A stretch of 64,000 bases of DNA from Chionoecetes opilio (Eukaryota; Arthropoda; Malacostraca; Decapoda; Majidae), in contig JACEEZ010019044.1 of NCBI GenBank assembly GCA_016584305.1, positions 52,545-116,544 of the forward strand, in the 5' to 3' direction. Below are positions 1-10,152 of the stretch, in pieces; position 1 is the stretch's first letter, and each line of letters begins with the position of its first letter. The notes beneath the pieces were generated by a model, which was not told the DNA's origin, made no database searches, and saw only the letters and a list, made by a program, of their open reading frames with translations. The position numbers and the translations under genes are program-made.

Positions 1-754
1 TTCATTAGACATCCAACTCAACAGGAACTAAGTGACACACGGAGAGATGCCACAGAGCGCCTAACTTCTGGTCTTTCTATAATTTCTGATTGGAGAAAAG
101 TAAACCTTGTTTTGTTCAATGCCTCAAAAACACTGTGGTGTCTGTGTCCATTTTTTTTCTCCCTCCTCTAATAATTGCTTGCTCTGTACAGGGGCCTTAT
201 CCGCCCATGTATGGAGTATGTCTCACATGTTTGGGGGATCCACTCATACAGCTCTCCTAAGCAGGGTAGAACCAAAAGCTTTTCATCTTGTCAACTCCTC
301 TCCTCTGACTGTCTTCAATCTTTAAATCACTGCCGCAATGTTGCTTCTCTTGCTCTCTTCTACCGTTATTTTCATGCTCATTGCTCTTCTGAACTTGATA
401 ACTGCATGCCTCCTCCCCTCCCGCGGCCTTGCTGCACAAGACTTTCTACTCATTCTCATTCCATTTATGTCCATCTTCTAAATGCAAGAGTTAATCAGTA
501 TCTTAACTCTTTCATCCCTTTCACTGGTAATTTCTGGAACTCTCTTCCTGTTTATATTTTTCCACCTTCCTACGACTTGAATTTCTTCAAGAGCGGAGTG
601 GCAAGACACCTCCCGAGCTAAAGTGGCCCACCCCCCTTGCTATATTCTCTTACTGTCTTTTTTATAGGGACTGGCAACTAAGTGGGCCTTTTATTGCTTC
701 TTTTTTTTGCCCTTGGCCAGTCCTTTATGATGTAACAAAAAAAAACAAAAAATA
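1..754 (+). pseudogene. 5'-truncated Jockey-like LINE, reverse transcriptase C-terminal part and 3' UTR
   Basis: This is the 3' end of a non-LTR retrotransposon, the same family as the longer copy at 11,425-13,640. The first bases match that copy just after its catalytic region, then about 186 bp (equivalent to roughly 12,139-12,325) are missing, which shifts the frame. The last part, 175-621, is open and ends in a stop at 619-621. It encodes the family's conserved tail after the polymerase domain (motifs FYRYFHAHCSSEL and FIPFTGNFWNSLP). A 3' UTR follows, ending in a tail of A interrupted by C near 736-754, which supports poly-A-primed retrotransposition. The copy is dead: it lacks the endonuclease, the fingers and palm, and has an internal deletion. 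It enters the window from the left, so its true 5' extent is unknown. Confidence 0.85.
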
Positions 755-770
755 TTTTACATGATCAAGT

Positions 771-965
771 GCTGTGACAGTTTTCAAGCAGAAACTAAAG
801 CTGGTGTCTTCCCAGCTGCAGCAACACCAGTTAATTAATTCCAGAGATATGATATCAATGTCAATGGCATCACTATTTCACATGGACATAGCTGAAGTAG
901 AAAATGAGCTTCTGAAACATCAAAATGATATATTAAATTCATGGCAAAAGGAAGAAGCATCTTAA
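771..965 (+). pseudogene. Coding-like fragment, possibly hAT/ZBED-type transposase C-terminal remnant
   Basis: A 63-codon frame ends with a stop at 963-965. The peptide is hydrophilic and helical-looking (VFKQKLKLVSSQLQQHQL near the start, then IAEVENELLKHQNDI near the end). The 'E-E-x-E...L...Q-N-D' ending resembles the segment of ZBED5/SCAND3-like hAT-derived proteins that follows the zinc-finger and RNase H blocks. No catalytic residues are present in so short a piece. It lies directly after a LINE poly-A tail and before a TTAA element, so it is probably repeat debris rather than a host exon. Recognition is from memory of family style, so confidence is low. Confidence 0.3.
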
Positions 966-1018
966 ACTTCTCAGTGAAGAAAAATACCCTAATGTCGGAA
1001 AGTATCCCATTAACTTAA

Positions 1019-1417
1019 AGTAATCGTCCAGACCCATTTTTCTTTGCATCGGTATGTTGAATGCATTCAAAACACCTAATCCACAAAAAAGGATTAATTT
1101 CCACACCTTATTTCCGTAAAAACATGACTTTTATAAAAAGCGCGGCAAAAAAATCGGCCCCATTCCAGCCGCTATGCGGAACTTTCTGATGACGCCCCAC
1201 GAGGCCGACAAACTGCATCACACAGCTTGCCTCTCCCCGGCGCACAAACATTCGCCACACATTTATCGTGGCCGTATAGGTCGGAAACGGGTGCTAAAGC
1301 CCGTGGGAAACGGGCTGACTGGATGCAAATAGTGACAACATATTGTTGATATATTCAATAATGGCTATATTTTGACTGCATTAAATCAGGAATGATGAAA
1401 TGGTCTGGACGATTACT
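1019..1417. mobile_element. TTAA-flanked non-autonomous element, copy 1 (~399 bp)
   Basis: The ends are inverted copies of AGTAATCGTCCAGACC. The left flank is TTAA (1015-1018) and the right flank is TTCA, a one-base variant. Two further copies (2,770-5,483 and 56,922-57,328) have perfect TTAA on both sides, so the TTAA duplication looks genuine. TTAA targets are characteristic of piggyBac, but the termini do not start with the usual CCC, so the superfamily is inferred, not established. There is no coding capacity. Orientation is reversed relative to the other two copies. Confidence 0.8.
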
Positions 1418-2344
1418 TTCACAAATTTTTTTAAATCAACTTACCTAGGTGAAACATATGAAATACATAAAGTCCAAACACTACTAATCAATGATGACAG
1501 ATGACCACTTGTATGCTTGCTTAAGGCTAGCAGTTACCACCTACACTCCTATTCACTATTAGCTGGCCGATAACCTGCAATGCCAACCATGTCATTAGTA
1601 ACATAAAGCATTATTGTTTTTAGTATAATAATGAAAACAAATATTTGCACTTTCTTTCTTTTATCCTTATATATTAGGAATATAAGGGGAAAGATTATGG
1701 GGTATTATGGGTATATACGAGTCTCGTAGATCGCATAAAGGTAACTGGGAAACGAGACCATGGCAGGTAAAAAGTTGGCCACCCAGCATTAACCTTACCT
1801 AAGTGAAGTGTGAGAGAGTGAGTAGGGAGAGCTAATGAGTAAGTGTAAAAGCAAGCGACTGAGTGTGTTCGTGTGTGTGTGTATGCATCAAGCTAGTTTT
1901 CAAGGCTTATGTCCATGTTTGTGTGTTCTTATGTGTGTACATAATAATGTGTGGTTTGTAGTAGGTCACATGGGAGAATGAATGGCGTATGAATGAATTC
2001 ATAGGGAAGACATTTTCTCTGGTTTTTGCATCAGAAGATGTTTCTAATGTGCTATATTGGCCTTCATGTCTTGTTCCTCTATATCCTACTGCTAACAAGG
2101 ACAATTCACTTGCTCCTTGATGATATATGATTATAATAATGTCTGGATGATAATATACTTATAAAAATCCCACCCATGACTGGAGATTACTGGTGATTTA
2201 CTCAAATTCCCACCTTAAGCCATGAACACTAGCTTTTACTTGTATCTCTTAATTCGTGCTGTCATAATCCTGCTTCCTCATTGCCAATGATTAACACTAT
2301 ATCACCGTCACACAGAAACATGAGCAAAATGTAATATGATACTA
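1418..2344. other. AT-rich intergenic stretch, no gene seen
   Basis: I see no supported gene, RNA or terminal inverted repeat here. Short open frames are scattered and low in information. A small GT-rich stretch lies near 1,869-1,882. Confidence 0.6.
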
Positions 2345-2837
2345 CAGTATCCTCCCGAGTTTCGCGCTTGCTTTCTTCCGAAGGCATAGCGCTAAACTCG
2401 AGGATCGCGAAACTCTGGTATTGAAAACACTGTAAAAATGCTTATTTATTCCGGTGCAAGGCGTACTACCATATTTTACGGCTTATAAGACTCACGTTTT
2501 TCCCAAAAAATACCCTGAAAAATACTAATGGTCTTCCAAGATGAATGTTGTAGTACTTCCTCAGTACTCAGTACCTCAGTATTTATCTGTTACAAATATT
2601 TTAAATACCATAAGACATTCAAATCAACTACGTAATCTGTCTTCACGGTGGTACGTATGTTTACATTCCCCCTTTTGGCGGCAGGTTGCCGCGATTGCCA
2701 CCAACAGCGCCATCTATCGTCTGCTAGGTTGACGTATCTTTTACCACTAGGCCGTCACACGTATCTTAAAGTAATCGTCCAGACCATTTCATCATTCCTG
2801 ATTTAATGCAGTCAAAATATAGCCATGATCGAGTCTA

Positions 2838-2911
2838 CAGTAAAAGCCTTATAACTCTGCACGATAGGGGCTCTGGCCCTTGCCGAGTTATGCAATGTCC
2901 TCCTCTGATAT

Positions 2912-2942
<31 letters not shown>

Positions 2943-3480
2943 TGCAGTACTGTAAAAGCATAAAAACTACACTTACCAATGAACGGGTAGCAGCAGGCAT
3001 GTAATCCAAGGAGAGGGGAGCCTTGTTGTAACATGTGGAAGATGTTAGGGGGACTCGTCCCATTTTAACACTGGTATTAATTTAATCACTTTATAATCAC
3101 AACTCTGTACTGTATTGTATACAGTACTGTACCTGTACAACTTAATTTTACATCACTTGAGCACTTAATTACTGCAACACTATACCCTGTCCATTAACTC
3201 TACCTTCGACTGCGAGTGCATGGGAGGACACAGGGGGCGGCATGAGCCTCTAATCACAGGCGTCACTATAAGAATCCTGCCTGTGCCACCACGGGCGAGG
3301 GCCAACCATCACAGCCCACGAGTGAGCCTCCAGGGCCTACCATCCCATCCATGGAGCTCACTGCCTACACTGCTATAGGCATAGGTGTAAAAAAAAAAAA
3401 AAAAAAAAAAAAAGGTCTTTGCCATGCCGAGTTATATCAAATTCCGAGTTATACAGTGCCGAGTTATAAGGCTTTTACTG
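2838..3480 (+). mobile_element. TA-flanked MITE 'K' carrying a SINE, copy 1 (643 bp)
   Basis: The termini are CAGTAAAAGCCTTATAACTC and its inverted copy, flanked by TA on both sides. Tigger/pogo elements use TA targets and CAGT-like ends, so a pogo-like superfamily is a reasonable inference. The interior contains a SINE body with an A tail (about 3,190-3,412). The same SINE occupies the same relative place in the copy at 45,317-46,201 and in the right half near 42,400-42,600. The SINE therefore entered the MITE before the MITE spread. Confidence 0.75.
3190..3412 (+). repeat. tRNA-derived SINE body with A tail (inside MITE K)
   Basis: The body has the markers GGCGGCATGAGCCTCTAATC, GGGCGAGGGCCAACCAT and CTCCAGGGCCTACCATC, then a run of A. 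It matches the bodies at 8,219-8,353, 51,740-52,070 and the reverse-strand copies at 45,370-45,690 and 61,131-61,590. The tRNA-like head is absent here. Confidence 0.75.
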
Positions 3481-3684
3481 TATCAACAATATGTTGTCAC
3501 TTTTTGCATCCAGTCACCCGATTTTAAATGATCCGCATTCAAAATCAGTAAATTTCCCGAGCCCTCAAAACACAACTGGCGACCAGCAGACGATGCACCA
3601 CGGCTCGGCGAAGTCACATGAGTAAGCCTCCCAGCCCTGCCTGATACAGATACACGGAGACTCGGAGAAAAATGTAGTACAGTA

Positions 3685-4212
3685 CAGGAGAACCTCGTTT
3701 AACCGGCATTTAAAACAACGGCAGCCTCAAAACAACGGCACTAATCGACCCAGGCTTTTTTTTTTTTTTTTTTTTTTTCCACTGATAAACTCTGGAACTC
3801 TGAAACTGAGAAAATCGGCAGAAATTTAGTTCAAATTTGGCGGGGTACGCAGGGTTGGCAACCCTTTCATCCCTTTCACTGGTAAACTCTGGAACTCTCT
3901 TCCTGTTTCTATTTTTCCACTTTCCTATGACTTACATCTTTTCAAAAGAAGAGTAACAGACACCTCCCTCACTAAATTGGCTCACCCCACTTTTTTATTT
4001 TATTCTCTGACTGTCTTCTTTATAGGGACTGGCAACTAAGCGGCCTTTGTGTTACCCATTTTTGTTGTGCCCTTGGCCAGTTCCTTGTGATGGGAAAAAA
4101 AAAAAAAAAGGATTTTGGGGGATTTCATAAGAGTAACTCTCAAAACAACGGCAAAATGAGTTATCCGGCATGCGCTCCCCCCCGAGGGTGCCGGATAAAC
4201 GAGGTTCTCCTG
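3685..4212 (+). mobile_element. TA-flanked Tigger-like MITE (528 bp) with nested LINE end
   Basis: Left terminus CAGGAGAACCTCGTTTAACC and right terminus its inverted copy, each preceded or followed by TA. The ACCTCG...TTTA terminal style is typical of Tigger/pogo elements. A 5'-truncated Jockey-like LINE tail (about 3,864-4,109) is inserted inside. No transposase is present. Confidence 0.8.
3864..4109 (+). mobile_element. Jockey-like LINE 3' end fragment
   Basis: It matches the last coding codons, stop, 3' UTR and A tail of the LINE copies at 1-754 and 11,425-13,640, starting at the segment that encodes the conserved TGKLWN-type motif. Severe 5' truncation plus an A tail at about 4,095-4,109 is the usual outcome of target-primed reverse transcription. 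It lies inside the MITE at 3,685-4,212 and is therefore younger than it. Confidence 0.8.
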
Positions 4213-4267
4213 TACTTGGGGAATTTTGGGTGTTTCTGATATTTTTTTTCTTTCGATGTGGCATATA

Positions 4268-4925
4268 CAGGGAGGTCCCGTTATACGAGCATTCGGTATA
4301 CGAGAATCCGATGATATGAGATGTGTAAATTAGGGTCTATTTTCAATATATGAGATCGAAAATCCAATGATACGACATTTAAACTGGGGTGAGTAAAATT
4401 ATATATTATCAAGTTCAAAATGCGCACCTACCACTCCCTGGCTGGACAAAGGGGGATTTGGTTGACCCCAGTGAGGTCACCCCTAGCAAGGCATGACCTG
4501 AAGGGTAATTAAGCATATGGCGCGGCCTGACCTTTAGGGGTAATTAGCAGGTGTGGGGCCCCAACCTTGGAACCGCTACACTACCTTCTCTTGTATCACG
4601 TGGCGTCCCATACATTACAACGTCTTTTTTTGCTTGTTGTGCATGTTTTATGTTTAATTAATGTGCAGTTGTTATTTTGTGTGCTATTTTCTCTTTCAGA
4701 ATAGGTAGTACAGTGTGGGTAATATAGACGCTGTGTGTTTGTTGTGTTTGCTATAGTTTATTTTAGCTTGAAAAACATGTCTTTTTTTTTCTTCTTATTT
4801 TTAATTGATAGGGTCCTGGAACCAAACCTATATTTTACCATTAGTTATGTGTTTCGTTATACGAGATTTCGCTTTACGAGTATGCCAGGTGGAACTTAAC
4901 TGCTCGTATCTTCGGGACCTCCCTG
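4268..4925 (+). mobile_element. TA-flanked MITE 'G', copy 1 (658 bp, one internal unit)
   Basis: The ends are CAGGGAGGTCCCGTTATACG and an inverted counterpart (TCGGGACCTCCCTG), with TA on both sides. The inside carries one unit of a GC-richer block around 4,470-4,575 that is repeated four times in the copy at 32,471-33,430 and twice at 43,964-44,699. Terminal design is Tigger-like. There are no coding regions. Confidence 0.8.
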
Positions 4926-5515
4926 TACTTGCATCCTTCATGGGTACAGCAAGAAAGCTGTGCCTTTGCAGAGAGCTTAGCACCCATTTCCGACCTATTT
5001 GACCATGATAATGTCTGTGCAGCGCCTGGCTGTGGCGGGTGAGAGGAGCGCGGTGTGAAGCACATTGTCTAGCGGCGCTCCTCTCACCCGCCACTGCCAG
5101 GTGCTGCACAGGCATATCATGGCCAAATGGGTCAGAAATGGGTACTAAGCTCTGCAAGGGCACAGCTTTCTTGCTGTATCCCTGAAGGATGCAGGTATAT
5201 GCCACATCGCAAAAAAAAATTATCAGAAACACCAAAAATTCTTCAAGTACGTACTATATTTTTTTCTGAGTCATCAGGCAGGGCTGAGAGGCTCACTCAT
5301 GTGACGTCGCCAGCAAGTTTCCTGCCACGGCTGGAATGGGGCTGTTGTTTTTCCTGCGCTTTTTACAAAAGTCATGTTTTTAGGGAAATAAGGCGTGGAA
5401 ATGAATAATTTTTTGTGGATTAGGTATTTTGAATGAACACTTAACATAATTATGCAAAGAAAAAATGGGTCTGGACGATTACTTTAAGCTGTTTTCAGTC
5501 TAACTAATACAAATA

Positions 5516-7178
5516 CACACAAACCTCGATTTCCCGGACCTCCATTTCCCGGATTTCGGATTTGCCGGACAAAATCCGAGGTCCGGGGATATGTCAGAGT
5601 CCCGGACAACTATTATTATTATTATTATTATTATTTTATTTATTTTATTTTTTTTTATTTTTTTTTTACGTTGAAATGCCTGGTCCTGTTCGTAAATTGA
5701 CAAAGTTGTCCGGCAGTCCGAGCGTCTCCTGTCACCCCTGGTCAGTGTCCGCGCCTCCCGCCAGGTGGCAGCATGCTCAGCGGTCGTATTGTTTACATTT
5801 GGGCACACGACACTCACGGTTCACCTGCACGGCCTCCGTCAGTCCCCTGACTCCCACTGCCCCTGGTGCAGGAAGATCTCTGAGACTATTGAACACTTTC
5901 TGATGCCTCCCGCCAGGTGGCAGCATGCTCAGCGGTCGTATTGTTTACTTTTGGACACATGACACTCACGGTTCACCTGCACTGCCTCCGTTCTTCCCTG
6001 ACCCCCACTGCCCCTGGTGCAGGACGTCTCTTGAGACTATTGAACACTTTCTGCTGCCTCCCGCCAGGTGTCAGCATGCTCAGCGGTCGTATTTTTTTAC
6101 TTTTGGGGCACACGACACTCACGGTTCACCTGCACTGCCTCCGTTAGTCCCCTGACCCCCACTGCCCCTGGTGCAGGAACGTCTCTTGAGACTATTGAAT
6201 ACCTTTCTGATGCCTCCCGCCAGGTGGCAGCATGCTCAGCGGTCGTATTGTTAACATTTGGCACACGACACTCACGGTTCACCTGCACTGCCTCCGTTGT
6301 CCCCTGACCCCACTGCCCCTGGTGCAGGAATGTCTCTTGAGACTATTGAATACTTTCTGATGCCTCCCGCCAGGTGGCAGCTTGCTCAGCGGTCGTATTT
6401 TTTTACATTTGGACACATGACACTCACGGTTCACCTGCACTGCCTCCGTTCTTCCCCTGACCCCCACTGCCCCTGGTGCAGGAACGTCTCTTGAGACTAT
6501 TGAACATTTCTGCTGCCTCCCGCCAGGGGGTCAGCATGCTCAGCGGTCGTATTTTTTACATTGGGCACACGACCACTCACGGTTCACCTGCACTGCCTCC
6601 GTTAGTCCCCTGACCCCACTGCCCCTGGTGCAGGAACGTCTCTTGAGACTATTGAATACTTTCTGATGCCTCCCGCCAGGTGGCAGCATGCTCAGCGGTG
6701 TATTGTTAACATTTGGGCACACGACACTCACGGTTCACCTGCATGCCTCCGTTAGTCCCCTGACCCCCACTGCCCCTGGTGCAGGAACGTCTCTTGAGAC
6801 TATTGAACACTTTCTGCTGCCTCCCGCCAGGTGGCAGCATGCTCAGCGGTCGTATTGTTTACATTTGGGCACACGACACTCACGGTTCACCTACACTGCC
6901 TCAGTTAGTCCCTTGACCCCCACTGCCCCTGGTGCAGGAAACGTCTCTTGAGACTATTAAAACACTTTCTGCGGGCCTCCCGCCAGGTGGCAGCATGCTC
7001 AGCGGACGTAAAAGTCCGCGGCGGGGTAGTTGATATTGGCGGTTGCCGGACAGTAAATACTAGAGTAGGATAAACGTCCGGGGGTGGGTAATGGCATCGG
7101 ACTGTTGCGATTCCCGGACTTTTGCGGTTCCCGGACCAGTGCTCCCCCCTTATAGTCCGGGAAAATGAGGTTTGTGTG
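5516..7178 (+). mobile_element. TA-flanked MITE 'V', copy 1, with an internal 152-bp minisatellite
   Basis: The ends are CACACAAACCTCGATTTCCC and an inverted counterpart (GAAAATGAGGTTTGTGTG), with TA at both sides. The ACCTCG-type terminus resembles Tigger/pogo. The left part contains an AT-rich homopolymer region (5,610-5,670). The middle, 5,754-7,010, is the minisatellite described separately. The right part has several copies of a CCGGACTTTT-type block. It is inserted in H copy 1. No transposase frame is present; the frames seen within it come from the repeated unit. Confidence 0.8.
5754..7010 (+). repeat. Minisatellite, eight units of ~152 bp plus partial, each with a CTCF-like motif
   Basis: Unit starts (CCTCCCGCCAGG) are at 5,754, 5,906, 6,057, 6,213, 6,363, 6,516, 6,669, 6,820 and 6,976, giving spacings of 150-156 bp. 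Each unit has the motif CCGCCAGGTGGCAGCATGCT near its start. It is unchanged at the core in seven of nine starts and altered at 6,057 (AGGTGTCAG) and 6,516 (AGGGGGTCAG). The core fits the vertebrate and insect CTCF consensus CC-R-S-Y-AG-R-K-GGC-R. Units differ by scattered substitutions and small indels, so the array is not a recent perfect expansion. Confidence 0.9.
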
Positions 7179-7187
7179 TACTATAAT

Positions 7188-7536
7188 ATTTACTAATACT
7201 ATCGCATACAAGCTAAAAGTTATACGATACGCCATAGAAAATGGAAACAGACCAACAGAAAGACACTTGGATCACTGCTGGGAGAGGCGGTGGATTGCCG
7301 CGATTGCCACCAACAGCGCCATCTATCGTCTGCTAGTGTTGACGTATCATTTACCACTAGGCCGTCACATGTATCTTAAGCTCTTTTCAGTCCTGAAAAT
7401 TATCCCCATTGCGAATTCATCAAAACTATTTACTAATACTATCGCAATACAAGCTAAAAGTTATACGATACGCCAAAGAAAATGGAAACAGACCAACAGA
7501 AAGACACTTTTGGATCACTGCTGGGAGAGGCGGTCC
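7188..7536 (+). repeat. Tandem duplication inside H copy 1 (~241-bp offset)
   Basis: The block from TACTAATACTATCGCATACA to GGGAGAGGCGGT occurs at 7,188-7,296 and again at 7,429-7,536. The sequence between them is the ordinary H sequence with the intact TTAAGCTC site. This is a local segmental duplication within the element. Confidence 0.75.
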
Positions 7537-7636
7537 GCCCGAGCACATGCTGGTCGACAGTGGCTGTGCGGTGATGTAAACAAAGGGGATTACCTCCCCC
7601 GTAAACACGGTACACTCACGCTTACTAATCTCTTTT

Positions 7637-7852
7637 TTGAGGGCTGGGAAAGTGATTGATGGTGTTCATCTGTCAGACTATGTCCTCCAGATGTTGGACT
7701 CTAGATCTATTCTTCATTACATTGAAAAATGTAAGGAAATAGGGAATATAGATCCATATAACATACCGCAGCACAAATGGAAGGACATCACGACTGCTTG
7801 GTGGCGATCTGCCAGGCATATTACGCCAGTGATATATACCACTACCTTGTGA
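7637..7852 (+). pseudogene. Unrecognised coding-like frame (about 70 codons)
   Basis: A frame open from before 7,637 to a stop at 7,850-7,852 encodes a peptide with protein-like composition (VIDGVHLSDYVLQML, then HYIEKCKEIG and NIPQHKWKDITTAWW). A pyrimidine-rich tract and AG at 7,640-7,641 could be a 3' splice site. I do not recognise a family with certainty. It lies inside the composite H element, so it is more likely part of an autonomous relative's coding region or a captured fragment than a host exon. No partner exon is visible. Confidence 0.3.
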
Positions 7853-8218
7853 GCTAGAAAAGTATATTTAATCACTCTACCCATGTCTACAATTCTTAAA
7901 GACTAGTCAATTCGCACTGCAGTTTAATACACAGCTTAAGCACTGCAAACATAGTAATAATAATGAGCTGTAGCTACTACTGTGTGCGTGAGAGGAACGG
8001 TGACTGGTGTGCGGGAGCGGAGGCCGTCGGAGAGAGCCTCGCCCAGTCGCTTACACAATCAGTGAGTACTGAGGGTGGCGCGCTTGCTTATACCCTGATT
8101 GATGATGATATTTATTTAGTTAACGCTAATTTATGCATGGTGCTAATTCATTTATCGGAAAACGAAATATATCAATGGAAAGCTAATCCAATTTCGCTTC
8201 TACTAATGCAGCCTATTA

Positions 8219-8353
8219 ACTCTTATAAAAATCCTGCCTGCCCCACCACGGGCGAGGGCCAACCATTACAGCCCTCGAGTACAGGGCCTACCATACCACC
8301 CCTGGAGGTCACTGCCAAACGGCGCTATAGGCACAGAAAAAAAAAAAAAAAAA
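8219..8353 (+). repeat. Partial SINE body next to end B of element H
   Basis: It contains GGGCGAGGGCCAACCATTAC, CAGGGCCTACCATACCACC and a 15-base A run, then directly joins H end B. The reverse-strand SINE at 61.13-61.59 kb is joined to the same H end B in the same way. The SINE was therefore mobilised with one H subfamily. Confidence 0.7.
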
Positions 8354-8477
8354 GTGTACGAAGCAGCGCGAAACTCGGGGAGATAATGCGCGAAAGTCTG
8401 GATGGTAAGAATTTAGGACTCGGCGCGAAACTCTAGGATTGCGAAACAAGCATATCGTGAAACTCGGGAGGATACTG

Positions 8478-9353
8478 TATAGTAGAACCAATTTATGAAG
8501 TCGGTTTAGGCGTTGGCTGGAGTGAGAAATTCCTGTCCGTGGCGATGCCAAATCTCGTATTTGGCCAAGTATCGGATCAGATCCTTTGCAAAAAAGATAA
8601 CCCTCACTCCCCCTCACTCCCCCCGGCAGGAGCTGATGGGGGCAATCCTTCACACCTGTAGGTGTGTGTTCCTTCTCCCGTCTATGAAGGACACATGAGC
8701 GTGTAGGCGTAGCTTCCATCGTGGGTGGCGGACTGCGAGGAAGTGACCTTGCGGTTGTCTAAATGGCATCATCGTAAAGCTACGATGTCAAGTGTTGTGA
8801 TATTTAAATATAATCATCATTATTTTCTTAAAAAACTAAACATTGATAGCACTGCGTAGTGCTTTAGCCTTATTAGAAATATAATCTATACAGAGAATTT
8901 GAAATTAATTCAGAAGTGGTAAATAAGATATACAAAACAGAAATGATGTGTTGTGACTGACGTGGCAGCACATTGGACAGGAAATTCCCCACTTCAGCCA
9001 ACACCCAAATGGATTTCATAAATTGCTTCTACTATAGTCCTTGGTCATCTGCCATTGCGTGCAGATGCGCTCCTTTTCATATTATTTTTATTACATTACT
9101 ATTGCAGCTCTACACAATTGGGAGTATAACTTTTGTTTACCTTACTGGATTCTGAAAAACTTTATCTTGAGTTGTCGTCGCAAATTACTACTTTTAGAGA
9201 TAAAGAACATCTTTTAAGAAAGGAGAGAGGATGGTGTTTCTTATGCCTTACTCTTCTTCTTCTTGTGATCTACATTGCTTTTGTTTTCCTATTCATGAGG
9301 TACTTCTGTGGGGATGGTTTAGGTTAGGAGGCTAAAATGTGGGTTTAGTATTA
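8478..9353. other. Intergenic, no supported gene
   Basis: A short GC-richer patch (8,580-8,700) has a pyrimidine-rich tract ending CCCCCGGCAG, which could imitate a splice acceptor, but no convincing exon follows. A 64-codon frame at 9,133-9,327 has one hydrophobic stretch and no recognised family. Confidence 0.5.
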
Positions 9354-10152
9354 CAGTAGCAGCTCAATTTAACGGACTACTTTAGCCAAGCATATTTCCG
9401 TTATATCGAGTTTTCCGCTAAATTGAGAGAATATTATAGATAACCTATAAGTACACCACTGTACATAGATTTCAAATTCCTGTCACTTAACACATGAAAT
9501 ACTATAAGAACTTATACTTACCTCCAAAAATAAGGGTTCTGTAGTGGTCTGTATGGCCCCCAAACCTACCCAAACGCATGCGTCGGCAGACATTAGTGGA
9601 ATCACTTTAAATACTGCTACATTTAGCGGAATTTTTTCCGCTATGCACTCGACTCCATTTTCCTGACCTCCTATTGCCGGATTTTGGATTTCCCAATCAT
9701 TGTCCGCCCCGGACATGTTTGGCATGGCTGGACATAATGTCTGGAATGATCCGGGACATTAAGGAAAGTATGGCATTCAAATTTCCCGCGCTGCGAGGTC
9801 CCGGCCATTGGTTCGGGAATGCCGCCACTAGGGGTCAGGGCGGGCGGACACAGCCGCTCGGGGTGAGAGGGCAAGAGTCATTGTTTTAGTCATTGTATCG
9901 ACGCCATTGTCTACACATCCTCCACTTACGCTCTGTTATTAATATCGCCACTTTGCCTCCCATAGTGCCGCCCCAAGGACCCAAAGCGTACTAGAGTCGC
10001 CGGACTTTACCAGATAAAGTCCGTGTATGGCTACACCTCCCGGACTTTTGGGGTTCCCGGACTGGGCTAACCCCCTTATAGTGCGGAAAACGGAGGGTAG
10101 AGTGTATTGAGCATTCCACTAAATCTAGTTCCATTAAATTGAGCTTTTACTG
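9354..10152 (+). mobile_element. TA-flanked MITE with CAGTARMAGCTCAATTTAA ends, containing a V relative
   Basis: The left end at 9,354 (CAGTAGCAGCTCAATTTAAC) and the right end at 10,152 (inverted CAGTAAAAGCTCAATTTAAT) are each flanked by TA. A second TA-flanked element is nested at 9,644-10,104. Terminal form is Tigger/pogo-like. There are no coding regions. Confidence 0.75.
9644..10104 (+). mobile_element. V-related MITE without the minisatellite (~460 bp)
   Basis: The right end (CCCCCTTATAGTGCGGAAAA) is close to the right end of the V element at 7,146-7,178, and the left end keeps the TTTCCTGACCTCC design. The interior shares the CCGGACTTTT and CCCGGACTGG blocks. It lacks the 152-bp units but has a single GCCGCCACTAGGGGTCA block that is one base away from the CTCF core consensus. 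Confidence 0.6.

Larger units (their letters stand above)
2770..5483 (+). mobile_element. TTAA-flanked element, copy 2 (2.7 kb with nested insertions)
   Basis: It is bounded by perfect TTAA (2,766-2,769 and 5,484-5,487) and inverted AGTAATCGTCCAGACC termini. It sits inside H copy 1 exactly where the uninterrupted H sequence (near 7,372) reads GTATCTTAAGCTC, giving a clean empty-site comparison. Three TA-flanked MITEs were later inserted into it (2,838-3,480; 3,685-4,212; 4,268-4,925). Its middle, about 4,926-5,265, is a foldback: the block after 4,927 is repeated inverted before 5,265, around a centre near 5,060. Confidence 0.8.
2345..8477 (+). mobile_element. Composite TA-flanked element 'H', copy 1 (6.1 kb, heavily nested)
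   Basis: The left end at 2,345 begins CAGTATCCTCCCGAGTTTC after TA, and the right end at 8,477 is its inverted partner followed by TA. The two ends differ internally: end A carries a block around GCTTTCTTCCGAAGG; end B carries GCGCCGAGTCCTAAATTC on the reverse strand. The same A/B pair occurs at 15,954 and 10,682 in opposite orientation, which supports reading each pair as one element. The unnested interior is a shared series of blocks: a TACGGCTTATAAGACTCAC-like block, a GCCATCTATCGTCTGCTAG block and a CTATCGCATACAAGCTAAAAG block. A TTAA element (2,770-5,483), a V element (5,516-7,178) and a partial SINE (8,219-8,353) interrupt it. The terminal style resembles Tigger/pogo MITEs. No transposase frame was recognised. 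Confidence 0.6.

Noticed and set aside
5562..7000. Series of 60-110-codon frames with repeated APGAG and CSAVV motifs
   Set aside because: They are translations of the 152-bp minisatellite, present in both directions and in changing frames.
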